Positions 1-5,549 of a stretch of 5,549 nucleotides of DNA are shown here, one piece after another. The notes under the pieces are model-generated. The model did not search any database. It was not told the DNA's origin and saw only the letters and a list, made by a program, of their open reading frames with translations. Position numbers and translations under genes: made by a program. Numbering within the stretch: the stretch's first letter is position 1; each line of letters opens with the position of its first letter. Location of the stretch: NCBI RefSeq assembly GCF_900541605.1, contig NZ_UQKJ01000119.1:1-5549 (forward strand). Reading direction: 5' to 3'. The stretch comes from an uncultured Dialister sp. (GTDB taxonomy: Bacteria > Bacillota > Negativicutes > Veillonellales > Dialisteraceae).

Positions 1-67
1 AGCGATGCCAACCCACAACCCTTACGCCCCATTCACCCCGTTTGGGCCGCTCGCCAGCCACAGATCC

Positions 68-90
68 CATCAGCTCGACAAACCGCAATT
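68..90 (-). repeat. Dispersed 23-base repeat, copy 1
   Basis: Read on the minus strand, these 23 bases match 21 of 23 bases of the plus strand at 5319-5341. The mismatches are at repeat positions 9 (T versus G) and 13 (T versus A). The conserved parts are AATTGCGG at the start and CGAGCTGATG at the end. This copy lies just downstream of the groEL terminator, in a GC-rich stretch with no credible gene. Two inverted copies in non-coding flanks suggest a dispersed intergenic repeat family, but two copies alone cannot prove that. Confidence 0.5.
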
Positions 91-98
91 GGAACGTC

Positions 99-141
99 AA
101 AAAGCCGGGGAAAATGATTGACTCATTTTCCCCGGCTTTTA
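99..141 (-). terminator. Rho-independent terminator of groES-groEL
   Basis: The arms at 100-117 and 123-140 form a perfect 18-bp stem (core GCCGGGGAAAATGA) with a five-base loop. In the minus-strand transcript the second arm ends in a run of five T. It starts 28 bases after the groEL stop codon, the expected position for the operon's terminator. The A-rich side of the stem means it could also act on plus-strand transcripts, but no plus-strand gene is seen to use it. Confidence 0.93.
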
Positions 142-168
142 TTGTCATTTCAACGGATGACAGTCAGA

Positions 169-1782
<1,614 letters not shown>

Positions 1783-1790
1783 TTATGTCA

Positions 1791-1795
1791 CTCCT
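1791..1795 (-). promoter_or_regulatory. Ribosome binding site of groEL
   Basis: AGGAG on the minus strand, eight bases before the groEL ATG, inside the 33-base groES-groEL spacer. I see no separate promoter or hairpin in this spacer, so the two genes are probably read from one message. Confidence 0.8.
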
Positions 1796-1815
1796 ATACG
1801 AACGAAATGTAAAAA

Positions 1816-2097
1816 TTAAAGAATAGCGAGAATATCTCTTTCAGAGAGAAGCAGGTACTTTTCTCCGTTTTCATCAATATCTACACCGGAATATTTAGCA
1901 AAAAGCACATGGTCTCCTACCTTTACTTCAAAAGGAAGGCGGGTGCCGTTGTCCAGGACTTTGCCGGAACCTACTGCAAGTACAGTGCCTTTCTGGGATT
2001 TTTTCTGAGCTGTATCCGGGAGCAGGATGCCGCCGGCGGTTTTAGTTTCTTCTTCATCAACTTTAACAAGAACACGATCTGCCAATGGTTTTAACAT
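1816..2097 (-). CDS. groS: Co-chaperonin GroES (Hsp10)
   Basis: GroES forms the heptameric lid that caps GroEL and encloses the substrate. The product is 93 residues, normal for the family. It starts [13 protein letters not shown], carries the flexible mobile loop that docks on GroEL (roughly residues 15-32, with the hydrophobic GGILL contact), and ends with the usual [12 protein letters not shown] strand. An upstream in-frame start at 2124 would add nine residues. I chose ATG at 2097 because AAAGGAGG (2105-2112) lies seven bases before it and because the family begins at this Met. The gene directly follows the CIRCE operator and precedes groEL. Confidence 0.98.
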   Translation of the reverse strand: MLKPLADRVLVKVDEEETKTAGGILLPDTAQKKSQKGTVLAVGSGKVLDNGTRLPFEVKVGDHVLFAKYSGVDIDENGEKYLLLSERDILAIL

Positions 2098-2104
2098 GTC
2101 TATT

Positions 2105-2112
2105 CCTCCTTT
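2105..2112 (-). promoter_or_regulatory. Strong ribosome binding site fixing the groES start
   Basis: AAAGGAGG, seven bases before ATG 2097. The longer frame that opens at 2124 would place this site inside the coding sequence and would start next to the CIRCE element, so the shorter start is preferred. Confidence 0.9.
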
Positions 2113-2117
2113 GACTA

Positions 2118-2144
2118 TTAGCACTCACTCGCATCGAGTGCTAA
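2118..2144. promoter_or_regulatory. CIRCE operator (HrcA binding site)
   Basis: TTAGCACTC (2118-2126), nine spacer bases, then GAGTGCTAA (2136-2144): a perfect match to the CIRCE consensus. In Gram-positive and many other bacteria the HrcA repressor binds this inverted repeat and releases it on heat shock, when HrcA cannot be kept folded by GroE. It lies between the groE promoter and the groES ribosome binding site, so it would be in the 5' leader and close to the transcription start. This implies that hrcA exists elsewhere in the genome; it is not in this window. Confidence 0.98.
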
Positions 2145-2155
2145 CTTACTTTTCT

Positions 2156-2184
2156 ATAATACATAACTTTTCTGAGAAATGCAA
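2156..2184 (-). promoter_or_regulatory. Promoter of groES-groEL (sigma-A type)
   Basis: On the minus strand, TTGCAT (2179-2184) and TATTAT (2156-2161) are separated by exactly 17 bases. The -10 box matches the consensus at five of six positions; the -35 is weaker. The -10 lies 11 bases upstream of CIRCE, which places the operator at the start of transcription, as in other HrcA-controlled operons. Confidence 0.75.
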
Positions 2185-2326
2185 GGGGGTAAAAATAAAA
2201 ACAGGAAAATATTTATGAAAGACAGCCGGCGGCAGGGCATGGAAGTTACAAGAAAGGCAGGTGCAGGGATAACAGCGGACGCAAAAAAAGACTGGCCTGA
2301 AAGGGTTCTTCTTTTATTTCTCCATC

Positions 2327-2354
2327 AAAAAAGGACTGTGAATGTTCACAGTCC
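2327..2354 (-). terminator. Rho-independent terminator after murB
   Basis: GGACTGTGAA (2333-2342) and TTCACAGTCC (2345-2354) are perfectly complementary, giving a stem of about nine pairs with a small loop. A run of six T follows on the minus strand (2327-2332). It begins six bases beyond the murB stop codon and closes the operon. The following 165 bases or so up to the groE promoter (2185-2326) show no gene or clear signal. Confidence 0.92.
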
Positions 2355-2360
2355 CTCTTC

Positions 2361-3287
2361 TTATCGTTCCTGTTTGACTCCTTCTCCGATGATACGGACG
2401 TCCAGAGGCACATGGATATGGAAAGTATCCATGATCCTTTTCTGCACTTCATGAAGCACTTCCAGTACTTCTTTGCAGGAAGCATGTCCATTATTCACCA
2501 CAAAATCAGGATGTTTTGTAGAAACCTGGGCATCTCCGATGGAGAATCCGATCAGGCCGCATTCTTTAATCATGGGGCCCACATGATATCCCGGTGGACG
2601 AAGGTACATGGTTCCGGCACTTCTCTTCTCCAAAGGCTGCTTCGTCCGTCTGGAAATCTGGTGTTCCGTCATGTTCCTCTTGATTTCATCAGCATTCCCC
2701 GGAGCCAGATGGAGCTTCGCCCCCACGATGATATCTCCGTTATGCATGAAAATGCTGTCACTGTCACCATAGTGGAGATCATCCCAGCCATAGGTTTTCT
2801 CTTCTTTCCCGTCACCGGTAATGGTGTAGACTTCTTCCACCACATTTTTCATCTGGCTGCCATAACCATTGGCATTCATGAAAACTGCCCCGCAGAGGGT
2901 CCCCGGAATACCTACAGCCCATTCAAACCCCTTCAGGCTGTTCTTTTCGGCAAACCGTGATACTGTACCGGTACCTGCTCCGCCGTGGACAGTAATCCAA
3001 GTATCCCGGCATTCCATTTCCGGCTTCAGCCGGTTTGTGCAAAGCGTAATACCCCGGATTCCCAGATCCGAAACGAGAAGGTTGGAACCGCCGCCGATAA
3101 AAGTCACCGGGATTCCCTCATCATGGGCTTTGGAAAGAAGAGCCTTCAGCTCTTCCTTTGTCTGAGGTGTTGCAAAGCAGTCTGCCGGCCCGCCAATACC
3201 ATAGGTGGTATGCCGGCTCATGGGTTCATCCAGCTTGTACTGCCGTTCATTTAAAATTCCATCAAGAAATGCTTTCCAGTCTGTCAT
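2361..3287 (-). CDS. murB: UDP-N-acetylenolpyruvoylglucosamine reductase MurB, with altered catalytic residues
   Basis: MurB is the cytoplasmic flavoenzyme that uses NADPH to reduce UDP-GlcNAc-enolpyruvate to UDP-MurNAc, the second committed step of peptidoglycan synthesis. The 308-residue length fits the type II form. The FAD-binding part is well kept: TTYGIGGPAD (27-36), GGGSNLLV (65-72), and GIPGTLCGA followed by MNANGYG (126-143). The C-terminal domain has SAGTMYLRP (223-231) and GFSIGDAQVSTKH (247-259). The three positions I align with the family's catalytic Arg, Ser and Glu are changed: Ser176 in DSDSIF (usually YRDSIF), Thr226 in SAGT (usually SAGS or SAGC) and Asp296 in LDVR (usually PEVR). 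The fold assignment is secure; full activity is not. The start overlaps the previous stop as ATGA, with no strong ribosome binding site, suggesting translational coupling. Confidence 0.95.
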   Translation of the reverse strand: MTDWKAFLDGILNERQYKLDEPMSRHTTYGIGGPADCFATPQTKEELKALLSKAHDEGIPVTFIGGGSNLLVSDLGIRGITLCTNRLKPEMECRDTWITVHGGAGTGTVSRFAEKNSLKGFEWAVGIPGTLCGAVFMNANGYGSQMKNVVEEVYTITGDGKEEKTYGWDDLHYGDSDSIFMHNGDIIVGAKLHLAPGNADEIKRNMTEHQISRRTKQPLEKRSAGTMYLRPPGYHVGPMIKECGLIGFSIGDAQVSTKHPDFVVNNGHASCKEVLEVLHEVQKRIMDTFHIHVPLDVRIIGEGVKQER

Positions 3288-3639
3288 TGTTTATCCAATT
3301 CCAATACATCCATACCCTGCGCCATTGCATCAGATACGATCTTCTGCAAATCCGCAGCTACCTGATTCCAGCGGATAAATGCCTGGAGATACTCCTGGGC
3401 ATTGCTGTTATTGCTGACAAGAACTGCCAGTTCCTGGAGGTGCTTGTATCCATCTTCATCTTCCTTCTGGCCTGCCAGCTTTGCATAGTCTGCTTTCATC
3501 TGGGCCATGATGTATTCCTTGACCATTTTTTTGCTTCATCATCGCCCTTGATTTTTTCAGCAGCTGCCGTAAGGCGTTTCATTTCATCACTTTCTTTGAT
3601 GGCCCTTGCCAGGTCATAGGCTGCATCATAGGTATTCAT
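3284..3639 (-). pseudogene. YlbF/YmcA-family protein gene, frame broken at a run of seven A
   Basis: The first part starts at ATG 3639 with AAAGGAGG (3651-3658) upstream. It reads MNTYDAAYDLARAIKESDE, continues to residue 38 (DEAKK), then leaves frame at an A7 run (3526-3532) and stops at TGA 3496-3498. The -1 frame carries the other 80 residues, starting MVKEYIMAQMKADYAKL and ending LELDKQ at 3284. Joined by a -1 shift, they give about 118 residues, the usual length and helical pattern of the Com_YlbF family. Bacillus subtilis members of this family (YlbF, YmcA) join a complex that affects RNA processing, competence and biofilm formation. The gene overlaps trmL by 14 bases and murB as ATGA. 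It may be a real mutation, an assembly error in the homopolymer, or programmed slippage; both halves look conserved. The downstream half alone (ATG 3526) has no suitable ribosome binding site. Confidence 0.85.
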
Positions 3640-4135
3640 GAGTGTCCTTACCTCCTTTAAATAACCGGCCGCTTTCTTTCAAAAGATGGGGAAAGCCGGT
3701 CTGTCTCAGTGCTTCCAATGCCACAATAGCTACAGCATTGGACAGATTGAGAGACCTTGCCTCTTCAATCATAGGAATCCGGATACAGTCTTCCTTATGG
3801 GAAAGAAGCATGTCCTCCGGCAGGCCCTTTGTTTCTTTGCCAAAAACAAGTACATCATCCTCATGGAAGGATACTTCTGTATAGGATTTCACTGCTTTTG
3901 TCGTATTATAGTAGAAATGATGGCCCTGCAGCATTTTTTCCACGGACTCGAAATTCGGATGCACATGAACCTCCAACAGGTCCCAGTAATCGAGGCCCGC
4001 CCTTTTCAGATGTTTATCATCGATGGAAAAGCCCAGCGGTTCCACCAGGTGAAGCGTCAGATGCTCCGCCGCACACAGGCGGGATATATTGCCTGTATTT
4101 CCCGGTATCTCCGGTTCTACTAAAACGATATGCAT
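3626..4135 (-). CDS. trmL: tRNA (cytidine/uridine-2'-O-)-methyltransferase TrmL (SPOUT family)
   Basis: TrmL (YibK type) transfers a methyl group from S-adenosylmethionine to the ribose of the wobble base (position 34) of leucine tRNAs. The 169-residue protein begins MHIVLVEPEIPGNTGNISRL, which includes SPOUT motif 1 (N..R). It then shows GLDYWDLLEV (near 49-58), motif 2 FGKETKGLP (near 104-112), and motif 3 IPMIEEARSLNLSNAVAIV, which forms the knotted cofactor site. GTG at 4141 would add two residues. I prefer ATG 4135 because GGGG (4143-4146) lies seven bases upstream and the family starts at this position. The gene follows the secreted-protein gene by 21 bases and overlaps the YlbF-family gene by 14. 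The operon partners do not share its pathway in any obvious way. Confidence 0.96.
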   Translation of the reverse strand: MHIVLVEPEIPGNTGNISRLCAAEHLTLHLVEPLGFSIDDKHLKRAGLDYWDLLEVHVHPNFESVEKMLQGHHFYYNTTKAVKSYTEVSFHEDDVLVFGKETKGLPEDMLLSHKEDCIRIPMIEEARSLNLSNAVAIVALEALRQTGFPHLLKESGRLFKGGKDTHEYL

Positions 4136-4156
4136 AGTCACGCCCCTGCCAGAAAA

Positions 4157-4558
4157 TCAGAAATAGCTGCCATACCTGTCCCGATAACGGTCAGTCTGTT
4201 CCCGTCCTTCATAAAATTTAAAGGTCTTTGGTTTCTGTCCGTCATAGGATATCTGATAAATCGGTCCGGCCTTCATCCCATTTACGGGGATACGGTAAAT
4301 ATTATCATGAAATCCATCGCCTTTTTGGGGTACAGGAAGGCCCGTAGCCTCCAGGCCCTCATTAAACGTAAAAGCCGGTTTATATCCGGGAGACAGGAAA
4401 TCTGATGGCAGGAGTTCCTCCTTTGTCAGGGGATCTGCCATTTCTACTTCCACCGTCAATTCATCCACTACAAAGACGTTCCGTATTTTATTGGCCGAAA
4501 CAGGAATCACCATTCCTAAAGATAAGAGTACTGCCGGAATGACATATTTATATTTCAT
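4157..4558 (-). CDS. Small secreted protein of unknown function
   Basis: I do not recognise the family. The 133-residue product starts with a clear signal peptide: MKYKYVIPAVLLSLGMVIPV then SA, with a short Lys-containing N-terminus, a hydrophobic core, and a likely signal peptidase I site after Ala22 (V-S-A). No lipobox Cys or second membrane segment is present. The mature part (about 111 residues) has alternating hydrophobic segments such as NVFVVDELTVEVEMAD and IYQISYDGQKPKTFKFY, suggesting a beta-rich, perhaps Ig-like, domain. It has no Cys and ends in a Tyr/Arg-rich tail (RYRDRYGSYF). ATG 4558 is chosen over the upstream 4603 because GAGG (4564-4567) lies five bases before it and the signal peptide begins there. 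It appears to be the first gene of the operon with trmL and murB. Confidence 0.85.
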   Translation of the reverse strand: MKYKYVIPAVLLSLGMVIPVSANKIRNVFVVDELTVEVEMADPLTKEELLPSDFLSPGYKPAFTFNEGLEATGLPVPQKGDGFHDNIYRIPVNGMKAGPIYQISYDGQKPKTFKFYEGREQTDRYRDRYGSYF

Positions 4559-4609
4559 AGGTTCCTCGCTTATAAAATAATAAAACCTGCCCTCTCCCCG
4601 CACTTTATT

Positions 4610-4618
4610 ATTCTAACA
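4610..4618 (-). promoter_or_regulatory. Extended -10 promoter before the secreted-protein operon
   Basis: The minus strand reads TGTTAGAAT: a TGn extension followed by TAGAAT (4610-4615), five of six matches to the -10 consensus. No good -35 box is seen at 16-18 bases, which is tolerated in extended -10 promoters. The start codon lies about 45 bases after the expected transcription start. Since rplS ends at a strong terminator, a promoter is needed in this gap, and this is the best candidate. Confidence 0.5.
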
Positions 4619-4658
4619 CATTTATGCCGCTAGAAACATAGCAGTTTCCATGGAATAT

Positions 4659-4707
4659 GAGTTCCTTCACCGACCCATGACTCCGCCCCGGTTCGGCGAA
4701 GGAGCTC
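4659..4707. repeat. Long imperfect inverted repeat (hairpin) between rplS and the next operon
   Basis: The arms at 4659-4673 and 4693-4707 can pair over 15 positions with one C-A mismatch and one G-U pair as minus-strand RNA. Two more C-G pairs are possible inside, leaving a G-rich loop. No T-run follows on either strand, so it is not a standard terminator. It lies 12 bases beyond the rplS terminator stem and about 40 bases before the next promoter. It could be a REP-like dispersed palindrome, an mRNA 3'-end structure or a protein-binding site; the sequence alone does not decide. Confidence 0.7.
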
Positions 4708-4718
4708 AGCGTTTTCCC

Positions 4719-4754
4719 AATAAAAAACTGCAGCTTCCGCTGCAGTTTTTTATT
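4719..4754 (-). terminator. Rho-independent terminator of rplS
   Basis: The arms at 4719-4734 and 4739-4754 form a perfect 16-bp stem with core CTGCAGC and a four-base loop. A6 precedes and T6 follows the GC core, so it can work in both directions. It begins right at the rplS stop codons. It separates rplS from the downstream operon. Confidence 0.95.
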
Positions 4755-4755
4755 A

Positions 4756-5097
4756 TTATTTTCTTTCCTTAATTCTGGCTGCTTTGCCGGACAGGCCACG
4801 CAGATAGAACAGTTTAGCACGACGAACAATGCCGCGGCGCTTCACTTCGATCTTTTCCAGACGGGGAGAATGAACCAGGAATGTTCTTTCCACGCCTACG
4901 CCGTAGGAAATACGACGAACGGTGAAAGTTTCTCTCACGCCTGCATTCTTTCTGGCAATGACGATACCTTCAAATACCTGTACACGTTCAGTCTTGCCTT
5001 CGACAACCTTTACGTGAACTCTTACGGTATCCCCGGGACGGAATTCAGGAATGTCTTTTCTGAGCTGTTCATTTTCCAGTGTTTCAATAATATTCAC
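4756..5097 (-). CDS. rplS: 50S ribosomal protein L19
   Basis: L19 sits at the interface between the 50S and 30S subunits. The 113-residue protein matches the family's length and sequence throughout: [30 protein letters not shown] at the start (quoted in two runs: residues 2-16 and 17-31), [41 protein letters not shown] and [12 protein letters not shown] take GTG 5097 as the start because AAGGAGG (5106-5112) lies eight bases upstream and L19 begins with NIIE after its initiator. The longer frame from 5124 would absorb this site. Three consecutive TAA codons end the gene. In many bacteria rplS closes an rpsP-rimM-trmD operon; here nothing of those genes is seen in the 450 bases upstream, so rplS appears to be transcribed alone. 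Confidence 0.98.
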   Translation of the reverse strand: MNIIETLENEQLRKDIPEFRPGDTVRVHVKVVEGKTERVQVFEGIVIARKNAGVRETFTVRRISYGVGVERTFLVHSPRLEKIEVKRRGIVRRAKLFYLRGLSGKAARIKERK

Positions 5098-5164
5098 GAT
5101 CTTTTCCTCCTTCTCACAAGACATTCATGCCGATCGCTTTTGGCAGAGGACTGTCCAGACTAAC
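5098..5164 (-). promoter_or_regulatory. rplS 5' leader, possible regulatory RNA structure
   Basis: The predicted transcript has about 67 bases before the GTG start. It can form TGCC (5142-5145, read on the minus strand) with GGCA (5128-5131) around a ten-base loop, and an outer stem GACA/TGTC (5152-5155 with 5120-5123). L19 leader RNAs are known in Bacillus and relatives, and ribosomal protein leaders often mediate autoregulation. I cannot confirm from memory that this one fits that model. The ribosome binding site AAGGAGG (5106-5112) lies just after the structure. Confidence 0.35.
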
Positions 5165-5170
5165 AGTAGC

Positions 5171-5199
5171 ATTGTATCATAAGTCTTTCCTGTTTGCAA
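5171..5199 (-). promoter_or_regulatory. Promoter of rplS
   Basis: On the minus strand, TTGCAA (5194-5199) and TACAAT (5171-5176) are separated by exactly 17 bases. A TG lies one base before the -10 (TGATACAAT), giving an extended -10 as well. The -10 is five of six to consensus. It sits about 74 bases before the GTG start. This is the best promoter candidate for rplS. Confidence 0.75.
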
Positions 5200-5200
5200 C

Positions 5201-5220
5201 AAAAAAGAACCGGATACGGT
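5201..5220 (-). terminator. Weak terminator-like hairpin upstream of the rplS promoter
   Basis: ACCG and CGGT (5209-5220) form a four-pair stem with a TATC loop. A TC and then six T follow on the minus strand (5201-5206). The stem is short for an efficient terminator. It lies between a perfect TATAAT box and the rplS promoter, so it might trim transcripts from the upstream promoter. Confidence 0.3.
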
Positions 5221-5238
5221 GATGCTGAATGCTTGACT

Positions 5239-5268
5239 ATTATACTATATGAGAAAAGAAAATGCCAG
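5239..5268 (-). promoter_or_regulatory. Second promoter-like sequence upstream of rplS
   Basis: The minus strand has a perfect TATAAT (5239-5244), with CTGGCA (5263-5268, four of six to the -35 consensus) 18 bases upstream. A transcript from here would cross the weak hairpin at 5201-5220 before reaching rplS. The region is AT-rich, so a chance match is possible. Confidence 0.4.
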
Positions 5269-5318
5269 TGGAATTCAAAAGATATTTCTGACCTGCCCGT
5301 TGCAGAGGCATCCATTCA

Positions 5319-5341
5319 AATTGCGGGTTGACGAGCTGATG
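5319..5341 (+). repeat. Dispersed 23-base repeat, copy 2
   Basis: The plus strand here matches the minus strand of 68-90 at 21 of 23 positions, so the two copies are inverted with respect to each other and lie about 5.2 kb apart. The likeness fades after the CGAGCTGATG end. The copy lies in the long non-coding region upstream of rplS, 33 bases before a heptamer array. Confidence 0.5.
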
Positions 5342-5374
5342 TGTTCGGCGCTGATGGGTAGAGTCATTCGCATG

Positions 5375-5497
5375 TAGCTTCTAGCTACTAGCGGCTAGCT
5401 GCCAGGAAAGCTGATTCGCCTGCGGCGCTACCCACCCGATATTTCCGTCAGTCATTCGTTCCGTAGGCTGGCCATCTTTCCTGGAAGCCAGGAGCTA
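5375..5497. repeat. Inverted-repeat element built from tandem heptamers
   Basis: The left end has four tandem heptamers, TAGCTTC, TAGCTAC, TAGCGGC and TAGCTGC (5375-5402), followed by CAGGAAAG (5403-5410). The right end, read on the minus strand, has TAGCTCC and TGGCTTC (5497-5484) followed by the same CAGGAAAG (5483-5476). Both ends face inward around a 65-base centre with no gene. The arms could form a long hairpin in DNA or RNA. No transposase or target duplication is visible. It may be a small non-autonomous mobile element or a dispersed palindromic repeat; the function is unknown. Confidence 0.65.
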
Positions 5498-5549
5498 GGG
5501 AAGCGCTGATTAATTCGCAGAGTCAGATTTCATAAGAATTTTTATGCAC

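Larger units (their letters stand above)
5165..5549. other. Long non-coding region upstream of rplS
   Basis: These 385 bases contain no open frame with a plausible product on either strand and no recognisable RNA gene. They hold the rplS promoter region at one end and, further out, the 23-base repeat and the heptamer inverted-repeat element. The short word ATTCG recurs at 5366, 5414, 5454 and 5513, and AGTCATTCG occurs twice (5362-5370 and 5450-5458). The repeat-rich half is less AT-rich than the promoter half. The neighbouring upstream gene must lie beyond the window. Confidence 0.7.

Noticed and set aside
5..120. Short Pro-rich open frames on the plus strand before the groEL terminator
   Set aside because: All three plus frames are open in this GC-rich stretch, no ribosome binding site or family signal is visible, and the region carries a dispersed repeat.
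2215..2454. Plus-strand open frame beginning MKDSRRQGMEV after AGGAAAA
   Set aside because: It runs through the murB terminator and into the murB coding region on the other strand, and its sequence is low in recognisable features.
2412..2960. Plus-strand open frame of 182 codons opposite murB
   Set aside because: Antisense shadow of a well-supported gene, with no independent start signal.
3284..3526. The 80-codon frame as a complete stand-alone gene
   Set aside because: No ribosome binding site lies at the right distance before ATG 3526, and the missing N-terminal part of the same family lies directly upstream in the adjacent frame with a strong ribosome binding site.
4136..4141. GTG 4141 as the start of trmL
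   Set aside because: ATG 4135 has better ribosome binding site spacing and matches the usual family N-terminus.
4608..4829. Minus-strand open frame overlapping the 3' end of rplS and its terminator
   Set aside because: It crosses a perfect terminator hairpin and the end of rplS in another frame, and its sequence resembles no family.
5375..5402. The heptamer array as part of a CRISPR array
   Set aside because: The units are directly adjacent 7-base repeats with no unique spacers, and no cas gene is present.

Overview
The window carries seven protein-coding units, all on the minus strand, in three transcription blocks. The gene set and signals point to a low-to-mid-GC Firmicute: a perfect CIRCE operator in front of groES-groEL, a YlbF/YmcA-family gene, strong AAGGAGG-type ribosome binding sites and sigma-A-like promoters. 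The GroEL and L19 sequences and the small secreted protein feel like Negativicutes (Veillonellaceae, perhaps close to Dialister). That placement is an impression from reading, not a search result.

Read 5'->3' on the minus strand (falling coordinates), the window opens with about 385 non-coding bases (5549-5165). These hold a heptamer-based inverted-repeat element (5375-5497), one copy of a 23-base dispersed repeat (5319-5341) and two promoter-like sequences. rplS (ribosomal protein L19, 5097-4756) follows, with a short 5' leader, three tandem TAA stops and a 16-bp perfect hairpin terminator. A 197-base gap (4755-4559) contains that terminator, a second long imperfect hairpin of unknown role (4659-4707) and an extended -10 promoter.

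The second block is a compact operon: a small secreted protein of unknown function (4558-4157), trmL (tRNA wobble 2'-O-methyltransferase, 4135-3626), a YlbF-family gene whose frame is broken at a run of seven A (3639-3284), and murB (UDP-N-acetylenolpyruvoylglucosamine reductase, 3287-2361). The last three overlap (14 nt, then ATGA), so their translation is probably coupled. The operon ends at a hairpin plus U-tract (2327-2354). The MurB is notable because all three positions I align with the family's catalytic Arg, Ser and Glu are substituted.

The third block is the heat-shock operon: a promoter at 2156-2184, CIRCE at 2118-2144, groES (2097-1816), groEL (1782-169), and an 18-bp hairpin terminator (100-140). 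The remaining 98 bases hold the second, inverted copy of the 23-base repeat and nothing else I can identify.

I see no RNA gene, CRISPR array, transposase, or new defence or biosynthetic system. The items most worth a second look are the A7 frameshift in the YlbF gene, the altered MurB active site, and the repeat and hairpin structures in the intergenic gaps.
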